Source of the DNA: Gordius sp. MW1
Taxonomy: Eukaryota > Nematomorpha > Gordioida > Gordea > Gordiidae
DNA: 64,000 bases
NCBI GenBank assembly: GCA_964036665.1
Contig: OZ038531.1
Location: forward strand, 4,278,001-4,342,000
Reading direction: 5' to 3'
Shown: positions 44,861-55,400 of the stretch, in pieces
Numbering within the stretch: position 1 is the first letter of the stretch
How the letters are laid out: each line of letters begins with the position of its first letter
Made by a program: the position numbers and the translations under genes
Notes under the pieces: model-generated
What the model was told of the DNA's origin: nothing
The model's database searches: none
What the model saw: the letters and a program-made list of their open reading frames with translations, nothing else

Positions 44861-45010
44861 TATATTTTAGCCTAGCATGTATCATTCGCAGTTATTTAAA
44901 AAATGTACCTATGCGAAATTATTTCTTCGTAAATCGTCATGTGGAGATTTACAAATTTTGTGTCAAGAGGTAGATTGTAAACTCTTATGTATATAAATAA
45001 TATTATATAG

Positions 45011-45092
45011 GATTAAATCAAAAACTACAAGATATTGCTTTAAGAACACCAAAGGATTTTTCGCTTGATGAAGAAAATAAGAAAAAAGACAG
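45011..45092 (+). CDS. Sel1-repeat gene, first recognisable exon
   Basis: Acceptor TATTATATAG, donor AG before GTAAAA (phase 2). Encodes LNQKLQDIALRTPKDFSLDE. The other two frames contain stops. Confidence 0.5.
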
Positions 45093-45694
45093 GTAAAATA
45101 TAATTATTATTTTTTTATTAATTGTTTAAAAGAGTTAATAAGTGCCTTAAAGTAATTTTAATTATAATGCCCAGCATAATTTAGATAGGAAGTATCAGGG
45201 CAAGGTAGTGTGAATACATCACGTGCAGATTCCTTGGAACCATCTTATTTGAATTCTCAAAATTTAAACACAACATCTTTTACGAGTACAAGTTCATTTG
45301 AAAGCACATTGAAAGAAAACGAATCAAAATTAAATCATATGATTGGATTATCATTTTTAAAAGATGGCAATTATATAAAAGCTTTGCCTTGGATTAAATC
45401 GTCTAGTGAATTAGGAAACCCAAAGGCACAATTTAATTTAGCACTTTGCTATGAACAAGGTCTTGGGGTTAAACAAGATTATGAAAAGGTTTGTTTTATT
45501 AAAATTTATATAACCATCATATACCTTCTAATTATTTTTAGGCAAGGTTTTACTATTTAAAATCTGCTGATGCAGGTCATGCAGTGGCACAATATAATTT
45601 GGGAATTTTCTATGCAAATGGATTGGGGGGTAGTCCATCAATTGCAAAAAGTAAACATTACTTACAAAAAGCTGCTCAACAAGGGGTCCCTTGA
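45011..45694 (+). CDS. Sel1-repeat protein, possibly DELE1-related (gene span, 5' incomplete)
   Basis: Three exons join in phase: 45011-45092, 45209-45488, 45542-45694. A charged leader and a Ser/Thr-rich segment precede two Sel1-like (TPR-type) repeats: AQFNLALCYEQGLGVKQDYE, then the ADAGHAVAQYNLGIFYANGLGG segment with YLQKAAQQGVP. The GLGG-S...AK..YL..AA spacing recalls DELE1, the mitochondrial stress relay that activates HRI, but two repeats are too few for a firm call; other Sel1 proteins are possible. It ends right after QQGVP where another repeat would be expected. The upstream exon should lie left of 45011, where a LINE relic now sits, so it may be a truncated gene. Confidence 0.6.
45209..45488 (+). 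CDS. Sel1-repeat gene, middle exon
   Basis: The acceptor GGCAAGGTAG at 45207-45208 is the only upstream AG that keeps phase 2 with the previous exon. Ends at GAA AAG before GTTTGT (phase 0). Confidence 0.6.
45542..45694 (+). CDS. Sel1-repeat gene, last exon
   Basis: Acceptor TTATTTTTAG, phase 0. Encodes the second Sel1 repeat and stops at TGA 45692-45694, followed closely by TAA codons. Confidence 0.65.
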   Translation, partial: ARFYYLKSADAGHAVAQYNLGIFYANGLGGSPSIAKSKHYLQKAAQQGVP

Positions 45695-45757
45695 TAATAA
45701 ATATGTATACATTATATCCTAGGAATTTTGTTAAATCTATCTTTTGTATCATTTCAC

Positions 45758-45763
45758 AATAAA
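45758..45763 (+). terminator. poly(A) signal of the Sel1-repeat gene
   Basis: AATAAA 64 nt after the stop codon. Confidence 0.5.
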
Positions 45764-46418
45764 CTTTGACTTTTCTATAAATATGCAAAGCATAACTTCT
45801 CATACAAGGCTAGCATATTAATTTAATATTTTTTGATAACATATTAAATTTATGTTTTATAATATCTATAACAAGTTCTTTGGTATATAGTGCCAGTTTG
45901 TTATATAAAATTCGCATATTTGACATTTGACATTAAAATAAGAAAAATGTAGGACTTAGGCATTTTAGAATAGATTTGGAAAAAATGCTAAGAATAAAAT
46001 ACATTTACATAAATATACCAATTAAAATTACAAAAAGTTTGACTCTCCAAAATTATATAGAAATTTAAAATGCAAGAGTTAAAAAAAATTGAATAAAAAT
46101 ATATACCCAAATCTATACTATGACTAAATAATGAACATTATAAAAGTTAATTTATAAAAAAAGCAAAATAGTTTTTTTGAATGTCTGATCTCGAAATAAT
46201 TCATTTTCACAATTTATCTATAAGTCCTTGTTGTATTTTATTCAAGATTAGTAAAGTAGAAAAATAAAAATACATTAATATTTAACAATGTTACTTAATT
46301 AAACAATTACTATATTCTATAACAATGTATTTAAATTAACTTAAGTGAAATTTGGTATAATAAAGTTAAATCTTGGTAAAAAATGTATATATAAGCTAAG
46401 TAATAAGTATCAATAGAT

Positions 46419-46424
46419 TTTATT
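46419..46424 (-). terminator. poly(A) signal of TMCO1
   Basis: AATAAA on the minus strand, 68 nt after the stop. TMCO1 and the Sel1-repeat gene converge, with about 650 bp between their signals. Confidence 0.5.
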
Positions 46425-46491
46425 GAGTCATAATACAATAATATCAGATGGAAGAACTTATTTGAATAAGTAAGCATGATTAAAACAAACA

Positions 46492-46584
46492 TCACTTAGA
46501 ATAATTGGCCCCAGAAAGCCACAAAGATGGGTTTTGCTTATTAGCTGATCTCGAAGGTGCAAAGCCCAATAATTTTTGAACATT
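46492..46584 (-). CDS. TMCO1: TMCO1 exon 6 (C-terminus)
   Basis: Acceptor AATTTAG, phase 0. Encodes NVQKLLGFAPSRSANKQ and a lineage-specific end (WLSGANYSK), stop TGA at 46494-46492. Confidence 0.85.
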   Translation of the reverse strand, partial: NVQKLLGFAPSRSANKQNPSLWLSGANYSK

Positions 46585-47312
46585 CTAAATTAATTTTTAA
46601 TGGGAAATTTTTTGTAACAAACCTGTCGAATTGACATTGTACAAAGTATGTATAGAAATATGAATGAGCAATCTGTATAATCGTCCCCGGCTAAATTTCG
46701 ATGAGACAACCCCTTTACCCAAGTTATAGGCATAAATGGCAATTTAGCTACAACACGTCCCTCAAATCTACATATTAAATAGACAAAATGATTTTTACTT
46801 ATTAGTTTTGTGATTAAAAATAGATATATGACATCCTTAGAAATTCATGTGAACTTACATTGAGTTAAACATACTCAATAATGCTGTAAATGCAAAGCCA
46901 ATAGCAAACATTGATTTCATCTTAACCTAATTTTGTTATGTATTTAAACAAAATCTAAAATACCAATGTTAAATCCCTATTGTTAACTTTCAATTTCTCT
47001 TCTTGTTTTTCTAAAAAAATGAAAAAACTAATATTTATATACCCATTTTTTTTCTTTGTGATTTGTCAAGGGCATCACTAGTAGTTTCCTTTTGTTTCTC
47101 AACTATATATAATGTAGTTTAAAAAAGAAAAATTTACGTTTGCGACTTTGTTTATCAACTTCGGATTTTAATTTTTTATATTTTTCTGTTTTGTAAACCA
47201 AAAAATAAGTTAAGCCTAACATTAATAAATAGCCAAAATTTTGTAATTTACCTTCTCCTAAAAAAGCTGTGCATATTGAAATAACCAATATTAATATAGT
47301 GTCACCTAGCAT
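46492..47312 (-). CDS. TMCO1: TMCO1, ER membrane calcium-load-activated channel / insertase-family protein (gene span)
   Basis: Seven coding segments join in phase (47312-47252, 47215-47138, 47102-47043, 47010-46964, 46926-46859, 46767-46623, 46584-46492) to 183 aa, close to the 188 aa of the vertebrate protein. TM1 (LGDTILILVISICTAFLGEG) is followed by LTYFLVYKTEKYKKLKSEV, a Lys/Glu-rich coiled coil, TM2 with MKSMFAIGFAFTALLSMFNS, then FEGRVVAKLPF, SHRNLAGDDYTDCSFIFLYI and ILCTMSIRQ, and the terminal QKLLGFAPSRSANKQ. All are TMCO1 hallmarks. TMCO1 works in the ER membrane, in the multipass translocon and as a Ca2+ load-activated channel. The first ATG of the family block is used as start; the frame is open for about 50 codons upstream without an ATG. 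The stretch between segments 1 and 2 is a putative 36-nt intron. Confidence 0.9.
46623..46767 (-). CDS. TMCO1: TMCO1 exon 5
   Basis: Acceptor ATATGTAG, donor GTTTGT. Encodes FEGRVVAKLPFMPITWVKGL through TMSIRQ, including the conserved SHRNL and DCSFIFLYILC. Confidence 0.9.
46859..46926 (-). CDS. TMCO1: TMCO1 exon 4 (TM2)
   Basis: Acceptor AAAATTAG, donor GTAAGT. Encodes VKMKSMFAIGFAFTALLSMF, the most conserved membrane segment. Confidence 0.9.
46964..47010 (-). CDS. TMCO1: TMCO1 exon 3 (coiled coil end)
   Basis: Acceptor TTTTTTTAG, donor GTATTT, 47 nt. Encodes KQEEKLKVNNRDLTL, matching the conserved NNRDL. Confidence 0.85.
47043..47102 (-). CDS. TMCO1: TMCO1 exon 2 (coiled coil)
   Basis: Acceptor TATATATAG, donor GTATAT. 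Encodes LEKQKETTSDALDKSQRKKM, matching the family coil in position and charge. Confidence 0.85.
47138..47312 (-). CDS. TMCO1: TMCO1 exon 1 (with putative 36-nt intron 47251-47216)
   Basis: Encodes TM1 and the start of the coiled coil. GAAG before GTAAAT and TGTTAG before GCTTAAC bound a 36-nt segment. Removing it aligns the protein exactly to family length; keeping it inserts 12 residues (KLQNFGYLLMLG) between TM1 and the coil without a frameshift. Ends at C before GTAAAT (phase 1). Confidence 0.8.
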
Positions 47313-47499
47313 TTGAAAAAATCCGTCCTTGAGTAAAAAAACGAGGCATTTGCGCAATTTGTCACATGCGTTTAAAGATATAATTGGGCATTTTGTTTCT
47401 TCTAATTGAGCCTCTCCAAGTCTTAAGACTGCCTCCGATGCAGGAGAACATAAATATGTAAAACTATGTTTGTTATATCATATGCACCCGTTGAAATTA

Positions 47500-48100
47500 T
47501 TTTAATTGTTAAAAAGTAAAATTTTGTATCACACGAGTTGCCTTATTTTCCATTTCCGCCCCCATATTAACTCGAGACGTAGGCGGGAGTGAAAGAGATG
47601 TAGAAGGAGTAAAGGAGAAAATAAAATGGTAAAATATACTTTATAAATAGTATGTCCCAGACATTAGGGGCCTAATATTAAGAGGGCGAGGTTTTAAGTT
47701 AGCACGGATAAGATTAGAAGTAAAAAATAAGCTTATAGCTTTGTGGATTAATCAATGATCTATAGGTTTTTATTAATAGAGTGGAAATTTAAATAATATT
47801 AAGTAGGCTATTTAAGCGCCTTTAACCTCATGTATCCAAAAATGTTAAATTTCTCTAAAAAAGATAAAAGCTTATCCAAAATCAATTTTTGTAATAATTC
47901 TTATTTTAATTTTTCAGGGACATCCGTATTCTAAATGACAAAAAGGATCTTTTACAATTAAGCATTGTTTTGCGAATGCACGAATTTTTCTTCAATAGTC
48001 CTCCACCCAACTTAAAATCTATCTGATACTGTAAAGAGCAAACTGCATATGAAATGCTAGAACGAATTCGGACATATGTTATCACTAACATGTGATCATA
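47500..48100. other. region upstream of TMCO1, no further gene seen
   Basis: A minus-strand frame at 47906-48091 (61 codons) has no recognisable content. A CATAG acceptor-like site at about 47470 could precede the open region upstream of TMCO1. Confidence 0.3.
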
Positions 48101-48110
48101 TGTTAAGGAG

Positions 48111-48334
48111 GGAAACCGGTCAAAGTAGCAGGAAAAAAGCAGCCAAATTTGTCAGAACTGGTCAGAAATCATCAAGATCACGATTGGTCAGGAGGGTTAG
48201 GGTTAGTGTTTTAGGTTAGGGTTAGATGCACATCAAATTCCCTCCCAATTTGAGATTTAATTTTAATATATTGATTATCTAAAATCATATTTTTCTGCTA
48301 CTTTTTCATCATTCTGCTACTTTGACCCCTATCC
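48111..48334. mobile_element. Mutator-like MITE, 224 bp, 9-bp target duplication
   Basis: Imperfect 21-bp inverted ends share GGTCAAAGTAGCAG. Identical GTTAAGGAG lies at 48102-48110 and 48335-48343. A 9-bp duplication points to the Mutator superfamily. The interior carries several GGTTAGGGTTAG telomere-like words. Confidence 0.75.
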
Positions 48335-48344
48335 GTTAAGGAGG

Positions 48345-49150
48345 TGACCAATCATGATATAAGGTTAGATTAAAAATACAATTAGCGAGCTACAATGACT
48401 GCTTCCTTTTCTAACCTGAGGCGGAGAAAAAATTCGTTGTTTTTAGGTTAAACCAAGAAAAAACTGGTGGAGAAGGTGCAATGTGTGGAGAGGTACGGGC
48501 AATATTTTAGAATATTCACTTTGATGAAGGGGCCTATCTAGCAAAACAGACCCGCCATTTAATGACACTTAACACAATTGTGCGACCGCAAAACTTTATA
48601 AAATTATCAAATAAAAACATCTTTTAGCCATTTATAATACATTTTTGAAAAAAATGCTTTGATATATTAGAACACAAATTACAAGTTAGCTTATGGCTAG
48701 TCTTGTATATAATATAATAGCTCAAGCGTTTGATAACTTTAGGGAAAAGCAGGCCTGATCGGGCTTTAGATTTTCCCTCTAACTATTCAGTGTTATAAAT
48801 AATGAACACGTCATCCACTTTGAAAGCTAGTGATAATTCATCACCGGTCATATATTTATAGAAAAAATAACAAATATAAATATGTCACACAACGCGGTTT
48901 TTAAATAAAGAACGAAATGTGGGCTTTACAAAATAGCATGTATCGTCGCGGTTATTACCAATAATTAAAAATATTGTAGGAAAGGAGAGAAAGCGAACGC
49001 TACAATTTATATACACGCATCTGTAATTATATAACAGATTAAAAATATTACGGAAAAAAGAGTAGATGTGAAGAGTTAATAGATAGAATAAGAAAAAACC
49101 CGTTTTTGAGTTTTGGCGTCCAAGAATTTTGCTTCACAAAAGTTTTAATG
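48345..49150. other. intergenic between TMCO1 and FHIP, no gene seen
   Basis: AT-rich, no supported frame. TTTAAT at 49144-49149 (ATTAAA on the minus strand) could be the FHIP poly(A) signal, 10 nt after its stop. Confidence 0.35.
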
Positions 49151-49158
49151 CCACAAAT

Positions 49159-49417
49159 TCAACAACTGGACAATGCCATTTCGTAAGAGAGAGCCGCTAA
49201 TTCTTTGAGAAATTCTTCAAATATCACTGCGCAATAAACGACATTTTTAGTACGAAAACTGGGGAAATTTTCCTTATTCCCTTCCGCAACAACGGTACCG
49301 AATTGTCTTTTGCTGGTCCCGTCGGGATGAGACTTAATTCCAGCCGGGATGCTACCATTCTCATTTACTGCACACGTTTCGGCCGGGTTTGGGCGAGAGT
49401 TTTTCTTGTTGATGAAC
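49159..49417 (-). CDS. FHIP1: FHIP last exon ...FLKELAALSYEMALSSC
   Basis: Acceptor TTTATTTGAG, phase 2. Encodes a disordered linker, then the conserved C-terminal helix VVYCAVIFEEFLKELAALSY; stop TGA at 49161-49159. Confidence 0.85.
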
Positions 49418-52400
49418 CTCAAATAAAAATTTAATTAACTTTAATTAAAATTCACATGGGCGTAGTCAAGGGGGGGGCCCCTTCTATATCGAAATATTCA
49501 TTAAAATTATGGCTAAAATTTCATACAATGATCATTTTGCCCCTCCATAAATCATTAATGCCCCCCTCTATTCCAATGCTGGTTACGCCGAGGATTCAGA
49601 AGATCTGAAACTACTGGTGGTGGGAAATAACTTTGCCAAATTATTTAATATAAAAATGTCAATGACGTTAAAGTCTTGCATCGTTTTTAAAACACCATAG
49701 GCTATCTTTTCTCATGGGCGTAGCCAGGATTGGAACTAGGGGGGGGGCAATAATGCTTCAGGGAGGGCAAAATAATAATTTTTTTAAAGCCAAAATTACA
49801 TATTAAATTTTGAATTGATTTCAGAAGGGGGCGGCCCCCTGCCACCCCCTGGCTACGCCCATGTCTTTCCTCAATATTTGAAATCTTTAGAGTTTTCAAG
49901 TATATTACTTATCACAGACTTCACCATCGTAATTCTTCACTACATTTTATAATTGAAGTAGCATCTTACACCAGCTATGTTGCATACCCCTCACAAAAAA
50001 CGATACACAATCTAGGCTAAGCGGCGCCATTGTAATACTGACAACCAAAGTTTACGAAAAATATACTTACGGCTGGGTTTGGACGACCTTTGGTTTTAAA
50101 CATGAGCAGACCAAAGATTTTTTGGTCAAACATTTGGTCTATTTATGCGACTAAGAAAATCAGACCAAAAAAGCTTTGGTCTGCTCATGTTTAGTCGACT
50201 AAAATCAAAGGTCGACTAAACAAAACCCAGCCGTTTTTACAACACCACCGCAAAATACTGAGCCCAACCAGTGCCCAAAATGTTTTTTTTGGCCCGACCC
50301 GAGGCCAAAATTTGCCCGAGCCCGCTCCTAACTCTCTCGGGCCCGGCGCCGCGCAGAGCTGTATGCAAGGTATACTTGTATCCCGTCCAATTACTGAGTA
50401 CGTGTAGCCTTTGTTTTTCTCCTTTATGGTTAGACCCTGCTTCAGCCTCGACCGACTGATGCGAAGGGGTACATATCTCGAAAGGACTACGATACTCCGG
50501 TACTTAAAAAACAAAACGGAAGAAATGTATACAAAATTTTAAGTTACTAGCTAGTGTTGTGAAAAGGGCTGATTTTGGTTGGTCGACTTTTGATTTTAGT
50601 CGAAAATTTAAACGGACCAAAGAATTTTTGGTTTATTTTTCTTAGTCGCATAAGCAACATAAGCTCACCTAAGGTTTTTTGGTCTGTTTATGCTTGGTAA
50701 ACTAAAACTAAAGGTCGACCTAACAAAACCCAGCCGTTTTTACAACACTAGTCGTGGCTTTACACCTTATACCAAGACTGCGGCGTTAGTTGAGTTTAAT
50801 CGAATCGCTCGCTACTCGACTATAGTCAAAAGGCAAAAACTAAAATTCACCAAAGAGCGTCTAAGCTTAAGCGTCCTTAACAAAATTCAAACATAATATA
50901 AATTAATACAGTTCGAGGTATCCGTTAAATGCAAACTTGCAGTAACTTTTCCTTTAGTTAGGTCTGATTTTGTTTTGTTAACCATTAAAGAGGAAACAAG
51001 CTTTTCTAAACGCATTTCACACCCAGTTGGTTAATCATGTTTTGAACAGTAACTAGGCTGTTAAGGAGCTCTAATTTCGTTATTTTTATCTTTAAAAATA
51101 CTTTTCCAAACTTAGTAATAATAATATCGTTAATTTTAACACTTAAATCGCCGCATCAATTTAGCTTTAGTGTCGCGGTCCTTATAATGCTACTTCAAAA
51201 CATGTAAGTCGACATTTTCGATGTAAAATTCATATAGCCCAAAACGTAAAATTTGAAATTGTTATTTTTTAGCAGCTGATAAGTGATAAAAGTCATTATA
51301 CATCCTCTTTAAGATTCTCCCCACAGTAGATGACGCTCGATGTATAAAAATTTTACCAGAAGAAAGGAGGAGGCGCGTTGACAAATTTTCTGGAGAGTTA
51401 GAGTCCGGAGTATTTGCGGTAAATTTGTCATTATGATCGGTTCGACCCCAACGGTGAATTGCTAATTTTTCCCTGAAAACGCGCTCTCTCAGAGATAAGT
51501 AACGCTTGGCGCGCGCTTTTAACGCTCCGAAAATGCGCTCCGCTTCATAACGACTATGATCGCGGGTGGTAAAGGCGTTAAGTTCGAGCGTCATTTGAGT
51601 AGAGGCATATTCTTCTAGCTTGCTTTTCACGATACCCAACACCTAAAAGGAGAAATGGATGACAAAACTATTAGCTAATGTCGTAAAAACGGCTGGGTTT
51701 TGTTTGGTCGACCGACCTTTCGGTTTTAGTCGATTCAAGATAAACAAACCAAAGGTTTTTTGGTTTTTTTATGTTTAGTCGGTCTCTACTCTGTTTATGT
51801 TTAGTAAACTAATACTAAAGGTTGACCAAACATAACCCACCCATTTTTACAACACTACCATTAGCTATGATTATGTTTAATTGAGGGCAACTACGGCAAA
51901 GTACATTTGTCGTACAGCAGAAAATAAGGGATTGAGGTTAGTTAATAAAGCTATTATTTTCCTCGGCTGAACACCTTCTCGAAAAAAATTTAAGAATATT
52001 ATAATGCCAAGAACTGGATGGTAGAGAAGATGTAAAAACGGCTGTGCTACCGTTTGGTCGACTAAACCTAAACAGGCCAAAGATTTTCTGGTCTATTTTT
52101 CTTCTTCTTCTTCTTCTTTATCAGTTGTTTGGTTTCAGTCGTGGATTTTGTTTTAATGAGTTTAGTAGTGGCATAAACATGTCAGTGGATTTTTAACAAA
52201 TAAACTTTAAAAAAAAAAAAAAAAAAACCTCTAATCTGTTAATGTATAGTCGACTTAAACCATATGTCGACCAAACAACAGCCGTTTTTACAACACTACT
52301 AGATGGTTTAACCATAGACTATAAAGTCTGCTCATCAACGTTAACCAAGTGTACCGTTTTTCCGCCATTTTGAAATATGCACAAATAAGGGAAGGACATA

Positions 52401-55400
52401 TAGATTATAGTGTTTGGTTATTCTAAGTGTTTTTAGAAACGTAATAAAAAAATATTGAACTAGTTAAACATTAAAAATCGCATTTTAAAATATAGGTCAT
52501 TTACAAAATTTATGGATATTAAAATTAAAAATACTGTGATGAAATGATGTTAAAGCAGTTTAATGCCATCTGCGTCTTTTTAAATAATCATTTATTAACA
52601 TTCTTTTTCATTTATTAACTAATGAGGAAGGTAAATTCACTTTTTCTGTTTTAACAACGAGGTACACTGCACAAAGACATGGAAGATAGTTAATTTCAAA
52701 ATGGTGGATTGTATGTTACGCATTTGCAGACTATGTAGTCTAGAGGTTTAACGTGATCTTTAATCTCGAACATAATAATAATATCAAACAAACATGAAAA
52801 ACGATAAAATTACTCAGTAAAAAGGGGGGGGGGGGGGGGAACGAGAAAATATAATAGGTTCATCAAAACCCTCAAACTGCATCAAAGAGCAACAAATTAG
52901 GATAATGAAATCCTACATACTTGGATCAGAGATTTTATGCCGGGTTGAGTGGTTAGCGTACAATTGAGTAAAAGTGCTTGTAGGATGGGTTGAGGATAAC
53001 AACACAGGCGCGAGATACAGCCCGTTAAATGGAGGTTTAAAAAGAGAGAATTCATATCCATACGTTCCACAAGGTCGAAGAGTGTCGTCAAAAACGGGCC
53101 TAGGATTTTTAAAATACATACATACACATATATTAGATATATTATATTTGAAATTAATTAATAATAAATTGCGGGGTTAATCAGAAGATAATAATAACCT
53201 CTTTCGGGAGTGTCGCAATAAAATTAAACAGCGCCATCTATCGGCAATTTTAATTAGAGACTAATTTCAAATATATATATCCCTATCTAGTCACACACTA
53301 AGCGAGATAGGTATATATAATGCTCATATAAAGATTTAATCCATTCTCATGGTGGCTAGAAATAACACTCATAATTATGGTAGTAATAATTATTATGTTA
53401 TGTTATATTTGAAATTAATTAATAAGTTGCGTATATATATATATAGCCAACCAGCGGTCATAAGCTAGACTATTTGCAAAAGCGAAATAAAAGTCCTTTA
53501 CAGAAGCATAAGTTCACAGCCATTAAAAATCTCCACAACAATTATGCAAAAATTACAAGTGGGACAACGGACGAACAACCAAAAGCGAGCCCATAAATTG
53601 CATAGCGATTAATATATATATATATATATATAAACTCGGGCCTTCGGCCCTCGTGGGAAGGGGGAGGGGAGGGGAGAAGGGAAGGGGGGAAGGGAAGGGG
53701 GGACGACTCATCTTTACTTCGTATAAATGTATCATATTTGCTATGCAATTTATGGGCGAGAAAGGTGGGAAGGGGCGAGAATGCCTATAGGGGGGTATTA
53801 AATGCCTAATGATTAATTAATTATTTATACAAATTTTCCATTTATAGGCAAAATGTAATATAGGCAAGGGTTAGGGTTAGATTTAGTGTTTGCATCTAGT
53901 TGCGTATTACATTAGTTTTTACGGCCTTTAGTGATTATGGGTCTAACAAACATTATATTATAAAGCATCACAATGTTAAGAATTTGCAGAATTGTTGGGA
54001 GAAATCTTTGTTGAATTTGAACAATTTTTAATTAAAAAAATCAAAAATTTGGCGAATGGTCATTTTTTCTCCATTGGTCAGTACCAACAGATACTCTATA
54101 AATCAATGATAGCCAAAAAAACGGAAAAAAAAATTTGATGCTCACTTTGGCCAATGGTCATTTTTTTCCATTGGTCAGCAGCCAGCACACGGTAAAAATG
54201 GATATAAATTCATAAGAGTAAAAAAAAACGAAAAAAAAAATTTTCGAATCACATTTTGGCCAATGGTCATTTTTTCCATTGGTCAGCAGCCAGGACACGG
54301 TAAAAGTGGATATAAATTCATAATAGCCAAAAAAAAACGAAAAAAAAAATTTCGAATTACATTTTGGCCAATGGTCATTTTATTCCATTGGTCAGCAGCC
54401 AGCGGACGGCCAAAAAGTCATAATAGCAATGGTAGGAACAGGAACAATCATAATAGTCAAAAAAAACGAAAAAAATAATTTCGATTCACATTTTGGCCAA
54501 TGGTCATTTTCTCCATCGGTCAGGAGCCAGCGGACGGCCAAAAAGTCATAATAGCAATGGTAGTAACAGGAAGAATCATAATGGTCAAAAACGAAAAAAT
54601 AAACTCGGATTCACATTTTGGCCAATGGTCATTTTTTTCATTGGTCAGCAGCCAGCGGACGGCCAAAAAATCTTATTATCAATGATAGTAACAAGAACAA
54701 TCATAAGAGTCAAAAAAACTCCGGGATTCTAACCCAAAAACTAGTTAAATTGCATAGCAATTAAAAGTAAACAACTTTTATTTATGTTTATTATATAATA
54801 AAATGAACAATAATAGAACAAGCGGACGGCCAAAAAGTCATATTATCAATGGTAGTAACAAGAAAAAAATATTAATTTAATTTAAAAAATAAAAAAAAAT
54901 TGCCCTCTCCGGGAATCGAACCAGCAATTCAGAACGTTCGCCGGGTTCGAACCCACATTAATAGAGGCATAGGCTTTTGTAGGGGCACAGGGATCAGAGG
55001 TCAGATTTGTTAGGAATTTTCTGCCCGAACCCGGCCCGGTTCAATTCTCTAACCTCATTGCCCGCCCGAGCCCGCACGAACCCTTCTGGTGTCCGCCCGA
55101 GCCCGCCCGAAACATTAATGCTGCCCGAAATTTTAAATTTGCCTGTTAGGCCCGAAATTTTGCGACCTAAAATTCTTTCAATATTTAAAAGTCGAATGAT
55201 CTTTTCAAATGAAACTTTTGTGCTTTAGTTTTAATGCTAATTGGTCAAAAAACGTAGTATTTGGTCTTTCTAAGATATTTGAGCTTAGCGATAGCGATGA
55301 GTGATAAGGGAATAATAAAGGCGAATTGGAGAAGCCTTGTTAAATCATCTGTTAAAAAATTAAATGATATTAGAATAAAATTTAACACTTTCAGGCGTTG

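Noticed and set aside
48180-48230. Interstitial telomere (GGTTAGGGTTAG)
   Set aside because: Only a few imperfect units, lying inside a MITE with its own target duplication; no telomeric array.
54263-54732. Three plus-strand frames of 61-79 codons
   Set aside because: Translations of the same GGCCAATGGTCATTTT modules.
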